In this document: piece by piece, positions 54,713 to 63,232 of the stretch
Position numbering within the stretch: the stretch's first letter is position 1
Layout of the letters: each line of letters begins with the position of its first letter
Origin: Ignavibacteria bacterium
Lineage (GTDB): Bacteria; Bacteroidota; Ignavibacteria; Tepidaquicellales; Tepidaquicellaceae
Length of the DNA: 64,000 nucleotides
Assembly (NCBI GenBank): GCA_026417495.1
Contig: JAOADD010000023.1
Span: 1 to 64,000 of the forward strand
Direction of reading: 5' to 3'
Position numbers and translations under genes: made by a program
Notes under the pieces: model-generated
What the model was told of the DNA's origin: nothing
What the model saw: only the letters and a program-made list of their open reading frames with translations
Database searches by the model: none

Positions 54713-57181
54713 ATGAGAAACCTTATTTCAAAAACATTAATTATTTTTCTTTCTTTGGTGTTTTTTTCAAACTTATCTATTGCTCAACCTAAAAATATCA
54801 AAGGTAAAATAAGTGGTACGGTTGTTGATGCTAAATCTAATTCTCCACTTGCTTCTGCTACAATCCAGGTATTTAATATAAAAGATTCATCTCTTGCTAC
54901 TGGAGGAACTTCTGAGGCAAACGGAGACTTTTTGATTACAGATATTCCTGCTGGAGCATATTTTTTAAAAGTTAGTTATATTGGATATAACACTGCTGTC
55001 ATAAAAAATATAATGATTACGGGTAAAAATCCCGATATAAACCTTGGAACAATTAAATTAGAAGTAAGTTCTGAAGTAACGGAAGAAATAGAGGTTACTT
55101 CTGAAGTACCTGTTATGAAGATGGAGTTTGAGAAAAAAGTTTATGATGTTAAGAAGACCATAATTGCGGAAAGTGGCACTGCAATTGATGTTCTAAAAAA
55201 TATACCTTCTGTAACTGTGGATAACGACGGAAATGTAAGTATAAGAGGGAGCCAAAATGTTAGAATTTTAATTGATGGGAAACCATCAGGTTTGCAAACT
55301 GGGGATAATGCTACAATACTTGAACAAATCCCTGCAAATAATATTGAAAGAATAGAAATTATTAATAACCCTTCTGCTAAATACGAAGCTGAAGGTATGG
55401 CGGGAATTATTAATATTATATTGAAAAAGAGTCCTGAATCAGTTGGTTATAATGGAAATATAAACTTAAATGCTGGAACACAAGACAAGTATAGCACTTC
55501 CCTTGGGTTCAATTATAAGAAAAATGAATTTGGAATTTCTCTAAATTATAGTTTTCGTTCCTTTAGAATGTTAGGTGTTGGTGATGGCTTAAGATATAAC
55601 TATTTCAATGATTCACTTTATTTACTTGATCAGAGCATAGATTTTAATAATAAGATGCAATCTCATTTTGGCACACTTGGGTTTGATTATGATGTTTCTA
55701 AGAAAACGAATTTGAATCTTACTATCAATATAGATACAAGAAATCGTAAAAGAAATGAATACAACTTTAGCAAAACATCTGATATTAATAAAAACTTACA
55801 GCAAGTATTTTCGACATCAAGCTTAAATGAAATGCTTGGTAAACATTTTGAATCTACATTAAATTTTAAAACAAGTTTTTCCAAACCTAAACAAGAGCTA
55901 ACATCTTCTTTGAATTTTTCTTATCATGAGCATAAAAATGATGTTGATTTTAGTAAACAAGATTATACTACTAATATAACACCAATACCCAACCCATTTT
56001 TAGAACACGATATAAGCAAGGATATTACAAAACTCTTGACTTTTCAAATTGATTACACTCATCCATTAAGTGAAGATGTGAAATTGGATTTTGGGTATAA
56101 ATTAAATGCGAGGAAGATGGATAATAATATGCAATATGAGACTTATAATTATAGCACATCACAGTGGGTGTATGATTTAACTCGTTCAAATGAATTTCTT
56201 TACAATGATTATATAAATGCTTTATATGGTGTCTTTGCATACAAATATAAAGATTTTGGAGTACAGGGTGGTATTCGGCTCGAACATACTACAAATGATT
56301 TTAAATTGAGTAATTCTAACAAGACATATAAAACAGATTATCTTGATTTCTTTCCTTCTCTTAATTTAACTCAAAAACTTGGCAATACAAATGAATTTCA
56401 AATTGGTTATGCTCGTCGTATAAACAGACCGAGAGCATGGGATTTGAATCCTTTTGTAGATTATTCTGATCCTCTGAATTTAAGAACAGGTAATCCTGAA
56501 CTAAAACCTGAATATATACATTCTTTTGAAACAAGTTATATTAAATATCTTCCTTTCGCATCTATCACTACAAGTGTGTTCTATAAAAGAGCTTCTGATG
56601 TCATTAATAGATTTGGCTATATAGATTCTAATGGTGTTTCGACTATGACTTTTAAGAATATTGCAAAATCAAATTCTTATGGTTTTGAACTTATTTTTCA
56701 AGGTGCAATTCAAAAATGGTGGACTGCAATAGGTAGTTTTAGTTATTTCAGGACTGATATAAGTGGGAATGATGGGTATAGGGATATTACCAATAGTAGT
56801 TACAGTTGGACTGCAAAATTACTTTCTTCAATTAGTATTAAAAATTGGTTCGATTTGCAATTTGCTTACAATTACTTTGGTAAAATGGTTATGTTACAAG
56901 GGTCAATGGAACCACTTCAATCACTTGATATTGCTGTTAAAAAGGACTTTTTTAATAAAAGGTTTAGTGTTATGTTCAGGGTTGCTGATGTATTTAAAAC
57001 AAGTGAATTCAAATTCACAACGAATGGTACAGGCTTCAGTTCTAATTTTTCTAGAAATAGAGACTCAAGAATTGCATTTTTAACATTGACATATAAATTT
57101 GGAACTGATATTAAAGATAGTAAAAAATCGAGGAGAAAAGGTAACGAGAATAATGATGATGAAAGAGAGATGGAATTTTAG
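54713..57181 (+). CDS. TonB-dependent outer-membrane receptor with carboxypeptidase-regulatory-like N-terminus
   Basis: Outer-membrane beta-barrel receptor of 822 residues. Signal peptide MRNLISKTLIIFLSLVFFSNLSIAQ is followed by a carboxypeptidase-regulatory-like domain (about 30-115: GKISGTVVDAKSNSPLASATIQVF). The plug (about 120-230) has AIDVLKNIPSVTVDNDGNVSIRGSQNVRILIDGKPSG and IERIEIINNPSAKYEAEGMAGIINIILKK. A large barrel follows in which NEFQIGYARRINRPRAWDLNPF is visible. This is the outer-membrane protein beta-barrel family common in Bacteroidota. The ligand is unknown, and no SusD-like partner or siderophore gene is adjacent. Confidence 0.92.
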   Translation: MRNLISKTLIIFLSLVFFSNLSIAQPKNIKGKISGTVVDAKSNSPLASATIQVFNIKDSSLATGGTSEANGDFLITDIPAGAYFLKVSYIGYNTAVIKNIMITGKNPDINLGTIKLEVSSEVTEEIEVTSEVPVMKMEFEKKVYDVKKTIIAESGTAIDVLKNIPSVTVDNDGNVSIRGSQNVRILIDGKPSGLQTGDNATILEQIPANNIERIEIINNPSAKYEAEGMAGIINIILKKSPESVGYNGNINLNAGTQDKYSTSLGFNYKKNEFGISLNYSFRSFRMLGVGDGLRYNYFNDSLYLLDQSIDFNNKMQSHFGTLGFDYDVSKKTNLNLTINIDTRNRKRNEYNFSKTSDINKNLQQVFSTSSLNEMLGKHFESTLNFKTSFSKPKQELTSSLNFSYHEHKNDVDFSKQDYTTNITPIPNPFLEHDISKDITKLLTFQIDYTHPLSEDVKLDFGYKLNARKMDNNMQYETYNYSTSQWVYDLTRSNEFLYNDYINALYGVFAYKYKDFGVQGGIRLEHTTNDFKLSNSNKTYKTDYLDFFPSLNLTQKLGNTNEFQIGYARRINRPRAWDLNPFVDYSDPLNLRTGNPELKPEYIHSFETSYIKYLPFASITTSVFYKRASDVINRFGYIDSNGVSTMTFKNIAKSNSYGFELIFQGAIQKWWTAIGSFSYFRTDISGNDGYRDITNSSYSWTAKLLSSISIKNWFDLQFAYNYFGKMVMLQGSMEPLQSLDIAVKKDFFNKRFSVMFRVADVFKTSEFKFTTNGTGFSSNFSRNRDSRIAFLTLTYKFGTDIKDSKKSRRKGNENNDDEREMEF

Positions 57182-57205
57182 TATATTGCAGTAAAATAAG
57201 TTTGG

Positions 57206-58708
57206 ATGAAATTACCCCGTGTAAAACTACATAATCAAATTCTGATTGGTCTTTTACTCGGGGTTTTTTTTGGTGCAATTTTTTCTATTAATCCTCATAA
57301 AATTGTAATTAGAACAGCCAGTGGGGAAGAGTTAGTATCAAATTGGAGTGAAATTACTTTCCTTAAAGATTCAATGCCGCAAATCGTTTTTTACTCCAAT
57401 GAACAGACACAAATTATTAAATTTTCCAAAGGATTTATCTCATCTTCTGAACATTTTTCTAGAAATGTTTTAGTAAAATATCCTGATGGGTCTAGTAAGG
57501 TGTTTTATCAAATTACAGCTATCGATAAAGTGAAAACTATTGGTGTTATGTTGAAACCAATTGGCGATATATTTATCAGATTGCTAAATATGATTGCAAT
57601 TCCACTCGTACTTGCTTCTTTGATTGTTGGAGCTGCTTCTTTATCAGATTTAAAAAATGTTGCGAAAATTGGTGGTAAAACTATTTCATTTTACTTGATG
57701 ACGGCAATTATTGCAATTACAGCAGGGCTTGTAATTGCTAACCTTATTCAACCCGGTCACTTTATGCCTGAAGAGAATAAAGAAAAACTTTTAGTAGCTT
57801 TTCAGGAAGAAGCACGAAGTAAAATTGAACAAAATGTTTCAATAAATGTTGTTGATTTCATTGTTAATATTGTACCAAGGAATCCATTTGCAGCAATTGC
57901 AAATGGGGATTTCTTACCAATTGTTTTTTTCTCAATTATGATTGGGGTTTTTCTAACACAAATTCCACAAAAAAAATCTCAACCGGTGATTAACTTTTTT
58001 GAAGGTATTTCGGAAGGTTTAATTTTCATGGTTGGTAAAATTATGTACATTGCTCCCTATGCTGTATTTACTCTTATTGCAGCTACTGTTGCTGAATTTG
58101 GGTTTAACATTTTACAATCACTTTTACTTTATACGATAACGGTAATTATTGGTTTATTGTTTATAACCTTTATTGAATATCCTACTTTACTAAAAATTTT
58201 TACTAAAATTAAAGTCAAAGATTTCTTTTCAACACAAAAAAAAGTCATTGCAGTTGCTTTTTCAACTTCTTCTTCCGCTGCAACCCTTCCAGTGACTATG
58301 GAGATTTGCGAAAAGAATCTTGGGGTACCAAACAAAATTGCAAGTTTCGTTCTACCACTCGGTACGACAATAAACATGGATGGTACTGCGTTATATCAAG
58401 CTGTTGCTGCTATGTTTATTGCTCAAGTTTACGGTTTTGATTTAAATATTACTCAACAAATTACCATTGTAATTACTGCTGTACTTGCTGCAATTGGTAC
58501 TGCTCCTGTTCCAGGGATTGGTTTAATTACACTTATCGTTATATTAAGGTCAGTTGGTATTCCTGAAGAAGGTATTGCTCTTATTATAGGAGTTGATAGA
58601 TTGCTGGATATGTGTAGAACTGTTCCAAATGTAATCGCTGATTCACTTGCATGCGTTGTTATTGCGAAAAGTGAAGGGGAACTCGGTCCGATAAAACTGG
58701 AAACTTAA
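57206..58708 (+). CDS. Dicarboxylate/amino acid:cation symporter (SDF/DAACS family) with enlarged first loop
   Basis: Sodium- or proton-coupled dicarboxylate/glutamate symporter of 500 residues. The diagnostic serine-rich and NMDGT motifs are present: AFSTSSSAATLPVTMEICE (about 350-368) and LPLGTTINMDGTALYQAVAAMFIAQ, then RLLDMCRTVPNVIADSLA. The N-terminal helix (about 9-25) and the conserved LKPIGDIFIRLLNMIAIPLVLASLIVGAASL (about 116-146) are separated by about 90 polar residues (TASGEELVSNWSEI through YQITAIDKVKTIG). This is far longer than the short loop of GltP-like proteins and should lie outside the inner membrane. It starts 24 bases after the receptor gene and may be co-transcribed. 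Confidence 0.93.
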   Translation: MKLPRVKLHNQILIGLLLGVFFGAIFSINPHKIVIRTASGEELVSNWSEITFLKDSMPQIVFYSNEQTQIIKFSKGFISSSEHFSRNVLVKYPDGSSKVFYQITAIDKVKTIGVMLKPIGDIFIRLLNMIAIPLVLASLIVGAASLSDLKNVAKIGGKTISFYLMTAIIAITAGLVIANLIQPGHFMPEENKEKLLVAFQEEARSKIEQNVSINVVDFIVNIVPRNPFAAIANGDFLPIVFFSIMIGVFLTQIPQKKSQPVINFFEGISEGLIFMVGKIMYIAPYAVFTLIAATVAEFGFNILQSLLLYTITVIIGLLFITFIEYPTLLKIFTKIKVKDFFSTQKKVIAVAFSTSSSAATLPVTMEICEKNLGVPNKIASFVLPLGTTINMDGTALYQAVAAMFIAQVYGFDLNITQQITIVITAVLAAIGTAPVPGIGLITLIVILRSVGIPEEGIALIIGVDRLLDMCRTVPNVIADSLACVVIAKSEGELGPIKLET

Positions 58709-58788
58709 TTAAAATCTTGGAAAAAGATATTATTACAAGACTTTGTCCTTTTTATTCCCTAAAAACTATTCTAATATAGAATTTAAAA

Positions 58789-59127
58789 TTACTTCTGACT
58801 GTTATCAGTCAAATTTTCTCCTATTGCTCGCAATATATCCCACGAGTAAATTCCTGTATTGTGTCCGTCTTTCCAGATGATATTTACTGCATAATTTCCA
58901 ACTGGTACAATTTTTTCTATTTCATAGAAACCCACAGGTTTAAAAGGTGCTTTTATAGGGATATAATCTGCTTCTACTTTTCCTTCTCCATTGCATGTTG
59001 CACATGGACATTTATCTCTAAGTACTGTTAATGGTATTTCATCAGCTCTACCGTCATTCCATCTAACCAATATTGTTTTCCCAAGTCTTTTTATTCTTGT
59101 TGGTCTATACTTATTCACTGATTCCAT
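58789..59127 (-). CDS. DUF971 domain protein
   Basis: Small cytosolic protein of 112 residues matching the DUF971 family (the N-terminal domain of gamma-butyrobetaine hydroxylases): PTRIKRLGKTILVRWNDGRADEIPLTVLRDKCPCATCNGEGK, then YAVNIIWKDGHNTGIYSWDILRAIGEN. The CPCATC cysteines sit where the family often binds a metal, and related domains accompany Fe-S or Mrp-type ATPases. Stand-alone members are common but their role is not established. Single gene on the minus strand, convergent with the symporter. Confidence 0.85.
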   Translation of the reverse strand: MESVNKYRPTRIKRLGKTILVRWNDGRADEIPLTVLRDKCPCATCNGEGKVEADYIPIKAPFKPVGFYEIEKIVPVGNYAVNIIWKDGHNTGIYSWDILRAIGENLTDNSQK

Positions 59128-59296
59128 ATAATAAAATAAGATAATTATTTTTTAATTTTTCTTAAAAATACATAAATTAACTTAATTTGAAAAGTTAATA
59201 TTTATTAAGAATATTCTTAAAATTTAATTTTTTTCATTCTTTTAAATTAAAAAGACTTGAATGGAACGGGCTATTCTGTTAATTTTTTTAATAATT

Positions 59297-59791
59297 ATGA
59301 AAATCTATAAATATATTTTTTTGCTTACAGTTTTAACTGTTGAAACAATTATTTTCAGTTGTGGAAAAAATGACAATCCCACAAATCCCACATACATTAA
59401 TACAGAAATCTGGAACTTTATTTATAATAACGATACAAATCTTAAACAGTTTAATATTTTCAAAAGGAAAACAGATAGTTCAGTTGTTATTGCGGGGACC
59501 TGGAAATTCTGGTTTGATACTTCAAAAGTAATTTGTCCGTTTTTTGATGCTTCAGTATTGTTTTTGAATGACTCAATAATTCGATTTTTTGGAAACGGAA
59601 ATGCTTTTTGCGCTAAATTTTTAGAGATACAACAACAAAACTCAACTTTTAATCTGGTAGTTGATGGTATTTTCAATAATGGTTTTGGATCTGGTAAATG
59701 GCAAATTACATTTACAAATCCTTTCTGGCCCTCCTCCGATAGTGGAATCTATTCTGCTTCGAGAACAAATGGTTCTGGTATTTTTCCCTAA
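59297..59791 (+). CDS. Putative lipoprotein of unknown function
   Basis: Protein of 164 residues with a typical lipoprotein signal: MKIYKYIFLLTVLTVETIIFSC, where IFSC is an acceptable lipobox. The mature part is beta-rich with KDSSVVIAGTWKFWFDTS-like strands and no domain I recognise. The frame is open from an ATG at 59261, but the start at 59297 gives the clean signal. It stands alone between the DUF971 gene (divergent) and a 313-base AT-rich spacer. An anchored outer-membrane or periplasmic role is likely from the signal only. Confidence 0.65.
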   Translation: MKIYKYIFLLTVLTVETIIFSCGKNDNPTNPTYINTEIWNFIYNNDTNLKQFNIFKRKTDSSVVIAGTWKFWFDTSKVICPFFDASVLFLNDSIIRFFGNGNAFCAKFLEIQQQNSTFNLVVDGIFNNGFGSGKWQITFTNPFWPSSDSGIYSASRTNGSGIFP

Positions 59792-60104
59792 TATTTTTAC
59801 TATTTCATATAATATTTTAAATATTTTTTTAGGGATTTTATTATATTAAGATAAATTTTTTGCTTTACATAATATTAACTTAGATTAATTTTATTATTTT
59901 TTCAAAATTTTTTCTCAAAAAGTAAATTTATTTTAAATTTTAAAAATTATCATCCGCATAAAGTAATTTAATTCAGTCTCAAATTTAGATTTAAATTAAT
60001 ATTTTGAGACTTTATTAAAACATATGTAAGAAATTTTACTAATATTTAATAAAAATAAATATGGCATTGTTTTTGCAATTATTTTTTGTAAAAAATATAA
60101 AAAA
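59792..60104. other. 313-base AT-rich spacer with a weak hairpin
   Basis: No gene or RNA was found. The only structure is AGTCTCAAA (59975-59983) pairing with TTTGAGACT (60003-60011) over a 19-base loop, followed by TTATT, which may act as a weak terminator for the lipoprotein gene. The remainder is AT-rich and should hold the promoter of the gene at 60105. Confidence 0.5.
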
Positions 60105-60584
60105 ATGAATTACAAAACTTTAATCTTCATTTTCATCCTACTTATAAGTGGATGCATATTTGCTCAATCAGCAATTTTACCTGATTTTGAAAGCGTATTA
60201 AATTCTAAGGTTGGTATTCCTTATGATAATTTGGTCCCTGCAAACCCTGAAAAATTTACTGTAAGGTTTACCTGTTCATTTGTGAAATTAACTTGGATTC
60301 CAAATAAAAATGATGATCCCGTTATTATTGCTTATAATTCTGTGAATAAATTTGGTACTCTTACGGACGGTAAAGAATATGAGGTTGGAGATATTCTACC
60401 CGATGGTGCAAAAATAGTATACATTGGAACTTGTGAACATTTCAGACATTTTAATCCACCTTCTGAAAATTGCTATTATAAGATTTGGTCGTTCAATAAG
60501 AATTTTATATACTCATCTGGAATCCAGGCAACCTGTATTGATGAATCGTTGATTAACTCCGTGATAAATTTTATTACTAATTAG
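60105..60584 (+). CDS. Small exported protein of unknown function
   Basis: Protein of 159 residues with an N-terminal signal (MNYKTLIFIFILLISGCIFAQ). The sequence ISGC also fits a lipobox, so it could be a lipoprotein. The mature part has DFESVLNSKVGIPYDNLVPANPEKFTVRF and ends SLINSVINFITN; I recognise no domain. It is unlinked to its neighbours: 313 and 154 bases of spacer flank it. After it, GGG-T-ATTTTT pairs with AAAAAT-CCC near 60633-60655, but no T-tract follows. Confidence 0.65.
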   Translation: MNYKTLIFIFILLISGCIFAQSAILPDFESVLNSKVGIPYDNLVPANPEKFTVRFTCSFVKLTWIPNKNDDPVIIAYNSVNKFGTLTDGKEYEVGDILPDGAKIVYIGTCEHFRHFNPPSENCYYKIWSFNKNFIYSSGIQATCIDESLINSVINFITN

Positions 60585-60738
60585 AATATCTAAAAATAAT
60601 TTTAAGATTTTTCTTTATAGTTTTTTAAAAGGGGGTATTTTTTGTAAAAAATCCCTATCTCAATTTAATTAAGTCATCATTATTTAAATTGATTTAATTT
60701 AAAAATTTAATTATGATAGGATAAAAATTTTTTATAAT

Positions 60739-61650
60739 ATGGAAAATTATTTGAGTACAGAATATTGGTCAAACTTGCTGAATAAAGCTGTAGATTGGTT
60801 AATTCAACATGCTCCTTCCATCATTGTTTTAATCATTTTACTATTTGTATCTCTGAAGCTATTTACTTTTCTAATAAAAAGGATAAAAAAGATTATTATT
60901 AAAAAAGTTGAAAAAAGTTCTCTTGATAAAATTGAATCTGAAAAGAGAATTAACACTCTTATGAGCATTATTTGTAAAACTGGTAGAGTAACTATCTGGA
61001 TAATATTCTTAATGATGTTACTAAAAACTATTGGAGTAGATATAGCCCCTATTTTGGCAGGAGCTGGTATTTTGGGATTAGCTATTGGATTTGGTGCACA
61101 ATCTCTTATTAAAGATGTAATTTCTGGTTTTTTTATACTTCTTGAAAATCAAATTAGAGTTGGTGATATTGCAACTATTAATGGAATTACTGGAACTGTT
61201 GAAGAAATTCAATTAAGAACCGTTATTCTTAGAGATATGACTGGCGTAGTACATATATTTGAAGCAGGAAAAATTGATTCACTTGCAAACATAACTAAAG
61301 AGTGGTCAGCAAGCATCTTAGATATTCCTATCGCTTATAAAGAGAATATTGATGAAGTTATTAAAATTATGAATGATGTTGCTGATGAACTTTATAAAGA
61401 TGAGAATCATAAGGATAAATTCCTTGCCCCATTTGAAATTTTTGGTTTAGAAAAATTTGATGAATCTGCTATTATTATTCGTGCAAGAATGAAAACTGTT
61501 CCACATCAACAATGGGCACTTGCTAGAGAGTATAGAAAAAGATTAAAAGCAGTATTCGATGAGAAAAATATTGAAATACCATTCAACCATATCTCACTTT
61601 ATTGGGGAGAGAAATCTAAACCATTGAGAGTTGAAGTAATAAAAAAATGA
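60739..61650 (+). CDS. Small-conductance mechanosensitive ion channel (MscS family)
   Basis: MscS-type channel of 303 residues that opens under membrane tension to release solutes on osmotic downshock. Three membrane segments (about 22-42, 72-90 and 95-117) lead to the pore helix ILAGAGILGLAIGFGAQSLIKDVISGFFILLENQIRVGD (about 105-143), the family's best conserved stretch with its Gly/Ala pattern. The beta-domain TVEEIQLRTVILRDMTGVVHIFEAG and a C-terminal alpha/beta cytoplasmic domain ending in YWGEK follow. It is a single-gene unit with no visible Shine-Dalgarno. Confidence 0.95.
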   Translation: MENYLSTEYWSNLLNKAVDWLIQHAPSIIVLIILLFVSLKLFTFLIKRIKKIIIKKVEKSSLDKIESEKRINTLMSIICKTGRVTIWIIFLMMLLKTIGVDIAPILAGAGILGLAIGFGAQSLIKDVISGFFILLENQIRVGDIATINGITGTVEEIQLRTVILRDMTGVVHIFEAGKIDSLANITKEWSASILDIPIAYKENIDEVIKIMNDVADELYKDENHKDKFLAPFEIFGLEKFDESAIIIRARMKTVPHQQWALAREYRKRLKAVFDEKNIEIPFNHISLYWGEKSKPLRVEVIKK

Positions 61651-62032
61651 GTATGTTGCTTGATGTTTTTTATTTAATAAATCTTGCAACTATTTTTAAA
61701 TATAAATAATTTCAAACTTTATCAATTTATAATAATACCTTTTAAATTTCGAAAAGTTCAATTTCAATAATATTATTGTTCTTTAACTGGCAAATCTATT
61801 AATATTGATTATTGAAGTAAGTGATTTTATAAATTAATTTGAATAATCTTTTTCTTATTCATAGTTTTTTAAATCAATGGGGTATATTAATATTTTATTT
61901 TATTGAATTATATTTTCCATTAATTTGAACCATATAATTTCTGCAATTTTGTGGAAATTTTTGATAAATATTTTTTATTTATTTTTATCATGAATTTTAA
62001 AGGATTTTTTTAAAAACTTAAATCACAAAAAA
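61651..62032. other. 382-base AT-rich spacer
   Basis: Between mscS and the ARPP-1 gene I see no gene, RNA or convincing terminator. It is almost entirely A and T with short poly-T runs and must contain the ARPP-1 promoter. Confidence 0.55.
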
Positions 62033-62944
62033 ATGCGTATCAAAACAATTGACTTTCAGAAAGCCAAATCTTTAAGCATTGTCCAATTCTGTTCGGAACA
62101 AGTAGATTCTTTTAACTATGTTTCTGTGGGGTATGCTATTGATAAAAACTTGATTGAAATTAAAGAAATAAATCAAGCAGGTAGTGTAAATACTATTTTT
62201 GTAATTAACAAATCTAATGATTATGTTTTTTTTATGGATGGTGATGTTCTGAAAGGAGCAAAACAAAATAGAGTACTTAACACTTCAATTTTAGTTAAAC
62301 CAAATTCTAAAACTGAAATTCCTGTAAGTTGTGTTGAAGCTGGGAGGTGGAGATTTAGAACTTCTAGATTTCGAGATTCAGATTTTGTAGCTTCTCCAAC
62401 TATGAGGTCGGAAAAAGCTATAGATGTTCTTCATTCTCTTAAAAGTAATAGAGGGTTTATGGCAAATCAAGGAAATGTGTGGAATAAAGTTGATTTTTCC
62501 GCAAAAAAATTGGGTGTGTATTCTGATACTAGTGATTATTCAGAAATTTTTGAAAAGAAACAGAAATATTTTAAGGAATATCTTGATTCTTTTGTTGCCA
62601 ACAGTGATGCAAATGGTCTTGCAATATTTATGAAAAATAAATTGCTCAGTATTGATTTATTTAATCGTAGAGATATCTTTTCAGAGTATTTCCCTAAGAT
62701 AATCAAGGGTGCTGCAATTGAAGCATATAATATGAAAGAAGAAAATGGAATAGCTGAGAGTGAAGCATTTTATAAATTAAATAATTTTTTTGATAAGTAT
62801 GAAAATATTGAAAAGGTTACCCACAATTCTGTTGGAGCTGGAGTTGAGAAGAGGTTTGAAAATAAATTTATTACAGGTTTTGAGTTAGAATATGAAGGAA
62901 AAACTATCCATTTTGCTGCAATGCAATTAGAGGAAAATCTATAA
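62033..62944 (+). CDS. ARPP-1 domain protein
   Basis: Protein of 303 residues without signal or membrane segment. The pattern VFFMDGDVLKGAKQNRVLNTSILVKPNSKTEIPVSCVEAGRWRF (about 67-110), with conserved GD, K-G-A-KQNR-N and CVE-GRW, is the ARPP-1 domain (ARG and rhodanese-phosphatase-superfamily associated). The C-terminal part FAAMQLEENL closes it. Its biochemical role is not established, though the conserved Cys may be reactive. No phosphatase or rhodanese gene is adjacent here. A GC-rich hairpin follows 13 bases after the stop. Confidence 0.85.
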   Translation: MRIKTIDFQKAKSLSIVQFCSEQVDSFNYVSVGYAIDKNLIEIKEINQAGSVNTIFVINKSNDYVFFMDGDVLKGAKQNRVLNTSILVKPNSKTEIPVSCVEAGRWRFRTSRFRDSDFVASPTMRSEKAIDVLHSLKSNRGFMANQGNVWNKVDFSAKKLGVYSDTSDYSEIFEKKQKYFKEYLDSFVANSDANGLAIFMKNKLLSIDLFNRRDIFSEYFPKIIKGAAIEAYNMKEENGIAESEAFYKLNNFFDKYENIEKVTHNSVGAGVEKRFENKFITGFELEYEGKTIHFAAMQLEENL

Positions 62945-62957
62945 ACTTTAAATTTTC

Positions 62958-62993
62958 ACTCCCGCACCATACTCTATTGTTTGGTGCGGGAGT
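62958..62993 (+). terminator. GC-rich hairpin after the ARPP-1 gene
   Basis: ACTCCCGCACCA (62958-62969) pairs perfectly with TGGTGCGGGAGT (62982-62993) around a 12-base loop, which is striking in this AT-rich DNA. No clear T-tract follows on either strand, so it is a non-canonical terminator or an RNA 3'-end stabiliser. Confidence 0.6.
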
Positions 62994-63145
62994 AAATTAA
63001 ACAATTGTAATGATTAATCTTGGAAATTATATGAATGTAAAATTTCGAAACAACATGTTTTTAAATTAACTTGTTTAAAAATAATAGTAGACTCTTAAAA
63101 TTTGATTTTGTATGAATTTGAAGAAAAAAGGTACAAATTTTTTAA

Positions 63146-63208
63146 TTGACTTTTAAAAAAATTATTTACAATCTTACCTTCAAATAATTTTATGATATCA
63201 AGGGTAAG
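63146..63208 (+). promoter_or_regulatory. Candidate promoter and inverted repeat before cas6
   Basis: TTGACT (63146-63151) and TACAAT (63167-63172) resemble a sigma-70 promoter with a short 15-base spacer. Just downstream, CTTACCTT (63173-63180) is the near-mirror of AAGGGTAAG (63200-63208) with one extra base, a possible operator or leader hairpin. Both are weak evidence alone. Confidence 0.3.
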
Positions 63209-63232
63209 AAATATTGGTGAAGGAGTAATTAA

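Noticed and set aside
60633-60655. GGG-ATTTTT/AAAAAT-CCC hairpin as terminator
   Set aside because: The stem is mostly A-T and has no T-tract, so it was left out of the feature list.
62994-63232. CRISPR array before cas6
   Set aside because: No repeat of 24-40 bases with regular spacing is present in this 239-base stretch.
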